In this document: one piece after another, positions 5,702 to 7,032 of the stretch | Position numbering within the stretch: the stretch's first letter is position 1 | Layout: each line of letters begins with the position of its first letter | Assembly: GCA_021413595.1 (NCBI GenBank) | Contig: JAIOQD010000419.1 | Location: 1 to 7,032, forward strand | DNA: 7,032 nt | Direction: 5' to 3' | DNA from: Bacteroidota bacterium | GTDB lineage: Bacteria; Bacteroidota; Bacteroidia; 2-12-FULL-35-15 | Translations under genes and position numbers: made by a program | Notes under the pieces: model-generated | What the model saw: only the letters and a program-made list of their open reading frames with translations | Told to the model about the DNA's origin: nothing | Databases searched by the model: none

Positions 5702-7032
5702 ATGAAAGGTATCCTAAAAACTTTATTATTAATGATGGCATTTTTACCAAATGTTTCAAACGTATTTGCCCAATTAGGTGTTCCTTTAGCTGAAGCCGTT
5801 TATGGTGGTAGAATTAATGCAATAACAGCAATATCCTCTGGTACTAATAGTAGCAGAATATTTATTTCTACAGAAAGTGCAAATTCATTGTTTTATGCTG
5901 ATGCATCTGTTCCAGTAGGAACAACTCCTACTTATACTAATTTTATGGTTTTACAAGGTGCAAATGCTGCCGCTGGTTATGGATCTAACATAAGAAGTAT
6001 TGCTGCTCATCAGGTTTCAGGAAAAGTTTTCTTTTTAAATAACCCCAATTTATTAAGTACAGCCCCTTCGGCCTCAACATCAAGTACAGTAATAACAGAT
6101 GTTAATGCCTTTGCAATAATTGGATCTACCTTGGTATATACCTCTCCAAGTCAATTTAAATGGGGAAGTTTAGATGCATTTGGAAATTTTACAATTAATT
6201 CTAGCGCTCCTGTTGCAAGCCCAATTACGGGCACAGGTATTACAAGCATTATTGTAAGTAAAACTGATTCATTGGTTTATTTGTTTCAAGAAGGATCCAC
6301 TCCGAAATTATATGTTTCTTCGGATAAATATAATGTACTAACATCCTCCACTACTTTTACCGACATCTCCCCTTCTGCTCTAACTCCTGGATATAATTGG
6401 ACAGCATTTGGAGTGGCTCCTGATAAGAGATTGTTCATTGGAGGTACGAATTTTAGTTCAAAATACGTGGCGTATTCAGATAACATTCCTGTATGGACCG
6501 AAATTGCGATAGGTATAAATGGTACTTCAGGGCCCAACTTTGCATTTACAGGTGATTCAACTAATTACACTGTTTATTACGCAAGTGCGTATAGCGATTC
6601 CAGCGGAACGTCATCATGGCATAACTTTGGTGCTGTGGGGGGATTTGAAACTCATCCAAACGATGGAGCAGTATATACTGACCCTAACAATGATTCTGTT
6701 GTGTACATGACCACCGATCAGGGAATTGGCGCTTCTCACTCAAGAGGACAAAATATTTATGAAATCGACAATGGAGTGGAAGCTGTTCAGGTAAAAGACA
6801 TTGACATGACTTCTGATAAAAATACAGCTTGGATTGCTTCTAAATCAGGAATCAGAGAAGTAACCAATTACCAAACTACACCGGTATGGACAAACGCTAT
6901 TTTTCCGAATGGTGACGGCTCTCCATACTATTCAGTAGCTATGAAAACAGGCAATCCTAACATAGTATATGCTGGAAATTTAAGGGTTTACAAAACAACT
7001 GATGCAGGAATTAATTGGTCGATGGCCTTTAC
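5702..7032 (+). CDS. Predicted secreted protein with Asp-box (BNR/sortilin-like) beta-propeller repeats (partial, 3' end outside window)
   Basis: From the ATG at 5702 the frame stays open to the last base, giving 443 complete codons with no stop. Residues 1-23 form a signal peptide: Lys near the start, a hydrophobic core (ILKTLLLMMAFL), then 'VFA' with likely cleavage before Gln24. The mature part is rich in Ser, Thr, Gly, Asn and aromatic residues, has no membrane helix and almost no charge clusters, as expected of an extracellular beta protein. Residues 432-440 (TTDAGINWS) match the Asp-box S/T-x-D-x-G-x-x-W, preceded by the typical 'NPNIVYAGN' strand; weaker versions are at 206-210 (SSDKY) and 337-341 (TTDQG). 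The family is often built from several such blades and, in Bacteroidota, often ends in a type IX secretion signal, which would lie outside the window. The substrate or partner is unknown. The 29-base gap to nuoJ shows no promoter or terminator. Confidence 0.8.
   Translation, partial: MKGILKTLLLMMAFLPNVSNVFAQLGVPLAEAVYGGRINAITAISSGTNSSRIFISTESANSLFYADASVPVGTTPTYTNFMVLQGANAAAGYGSNIRSIAAHQVSGKVFFLNNPNLLSTAPSASTSSTVITDVNAFAIIGSTLVYTSPSQFKWGSLDAFGNFTINSSAPVASPITGTGITSIIVSKTDSLVYLFQEGSTPKLYVSSDKYNVLTSSTTFTDISPSALTPGYNWTAFGVAPDKRLFIGGTNFSSKYVAYSDNIPVWTEIAIGINGTSGPNFAFTGDSTNYTVYYASAYSDSSGTSSWHNFGAVGGFETHPNDGAVYTDPNNDSVVYMTTDQGIGASHSRGQNIYEIDNGVEAVQVKDIDMTSDKNTAWIASKSGIREVTNYQTTPVWTNAIFPNGDGSPYYSVAMKTGNPNIVYAGNLRVYKTTDAGINWSMAF

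Noticed and set aside
6286..6710. Short ORFs on both strands inside the secreted-protein gene (6286-6537 minus, 6519-6710 plus)
   Set aside because: They overlap the continuous 443-codon frame with a signal peptide and Asp-box motif, and show no features of their own.
1..7032. A hidden novel defence, toxin or mobile system
   Set aside because: Nearly all of the window is explained by complex I genes and two flanking genes; no nuclease, reverse transcriptase, transposase, integrase or toxin-like motif was seen in any frame read.

Overview
The window looks like chromosomal DNA from a member of the Bacteroidota. The evidence is a compact complex I gene block encoding a short (328-residue) NuoG that lacks the molybdopterin-type domain, moderately AT-rich DNA, start codons mostly preceded by A/T-rich leaders instead of Shine-Dalgarno sequences, and candidate promoters of the Bacteroidota type (TTG plus TAnnTTTG). 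A secreted beta-propeller-like protein with a '...FA|Q' signal cleavage site fits the same phylum. I cannot name a genus.

Layout, all on the + strand. Positions 1-366 hold the 3' end of a small membrane-protein gene of probable YqaE/Pmp3 type. Positions 367-465 are a non-coding leader with weak promoter candidates. Positions 466-5672 carry six consecutive genes of the proton-pumping NADH:quinone oxidoreductase (complex I): nuoE, nuoF, nuoG, nuoH, nuoI and nuoJ. From 5702 to the window end there is a long ORF with no stop, encoding a predicted secreted protein with at least one Asp-box (BNR-type) motif; it stands where nuoK would be expected.

How the genes work together. NuoE, NuoF and NuoG form the NADH-oxidising input module: NuoF binds NADH, FMN and a 4Fe-4S cluster, NuoE carries a 2Fe-2S cluster, and NuoG carries the next clusters in the electron wire. 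NuoI passes electrons through two 4Fe-4S clusters to the quinone site, which NuoH helps to form in the membrane. NuoJ is a small membrane subunit near the start of the pumping arm. Every expected cluster-ligating cysteine in NuoE, NuoF and NuoI is present, so these appear to be working genes. The subunits needed to complete the enzyme (NuoA-D, NuoK-N) are not in the window.

The most noteworthy features lie between and around the genes. They are a perfect 15-bp inverted repeat between nuoE and nuoF, a heptad-based 26-bp inverted repeat between nuoI and nuoJ, and a nuoG-nuoH spacer with a good -7 promoter match, a small hairpin and a strong Shine-Dalgarno sequence. The complex I block also appears cut off at both ends, and NuoG has an unusual arrangement of its last four cysteines. 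I see no defence system, CRISPR array, tRNA, rRNA or transposase.
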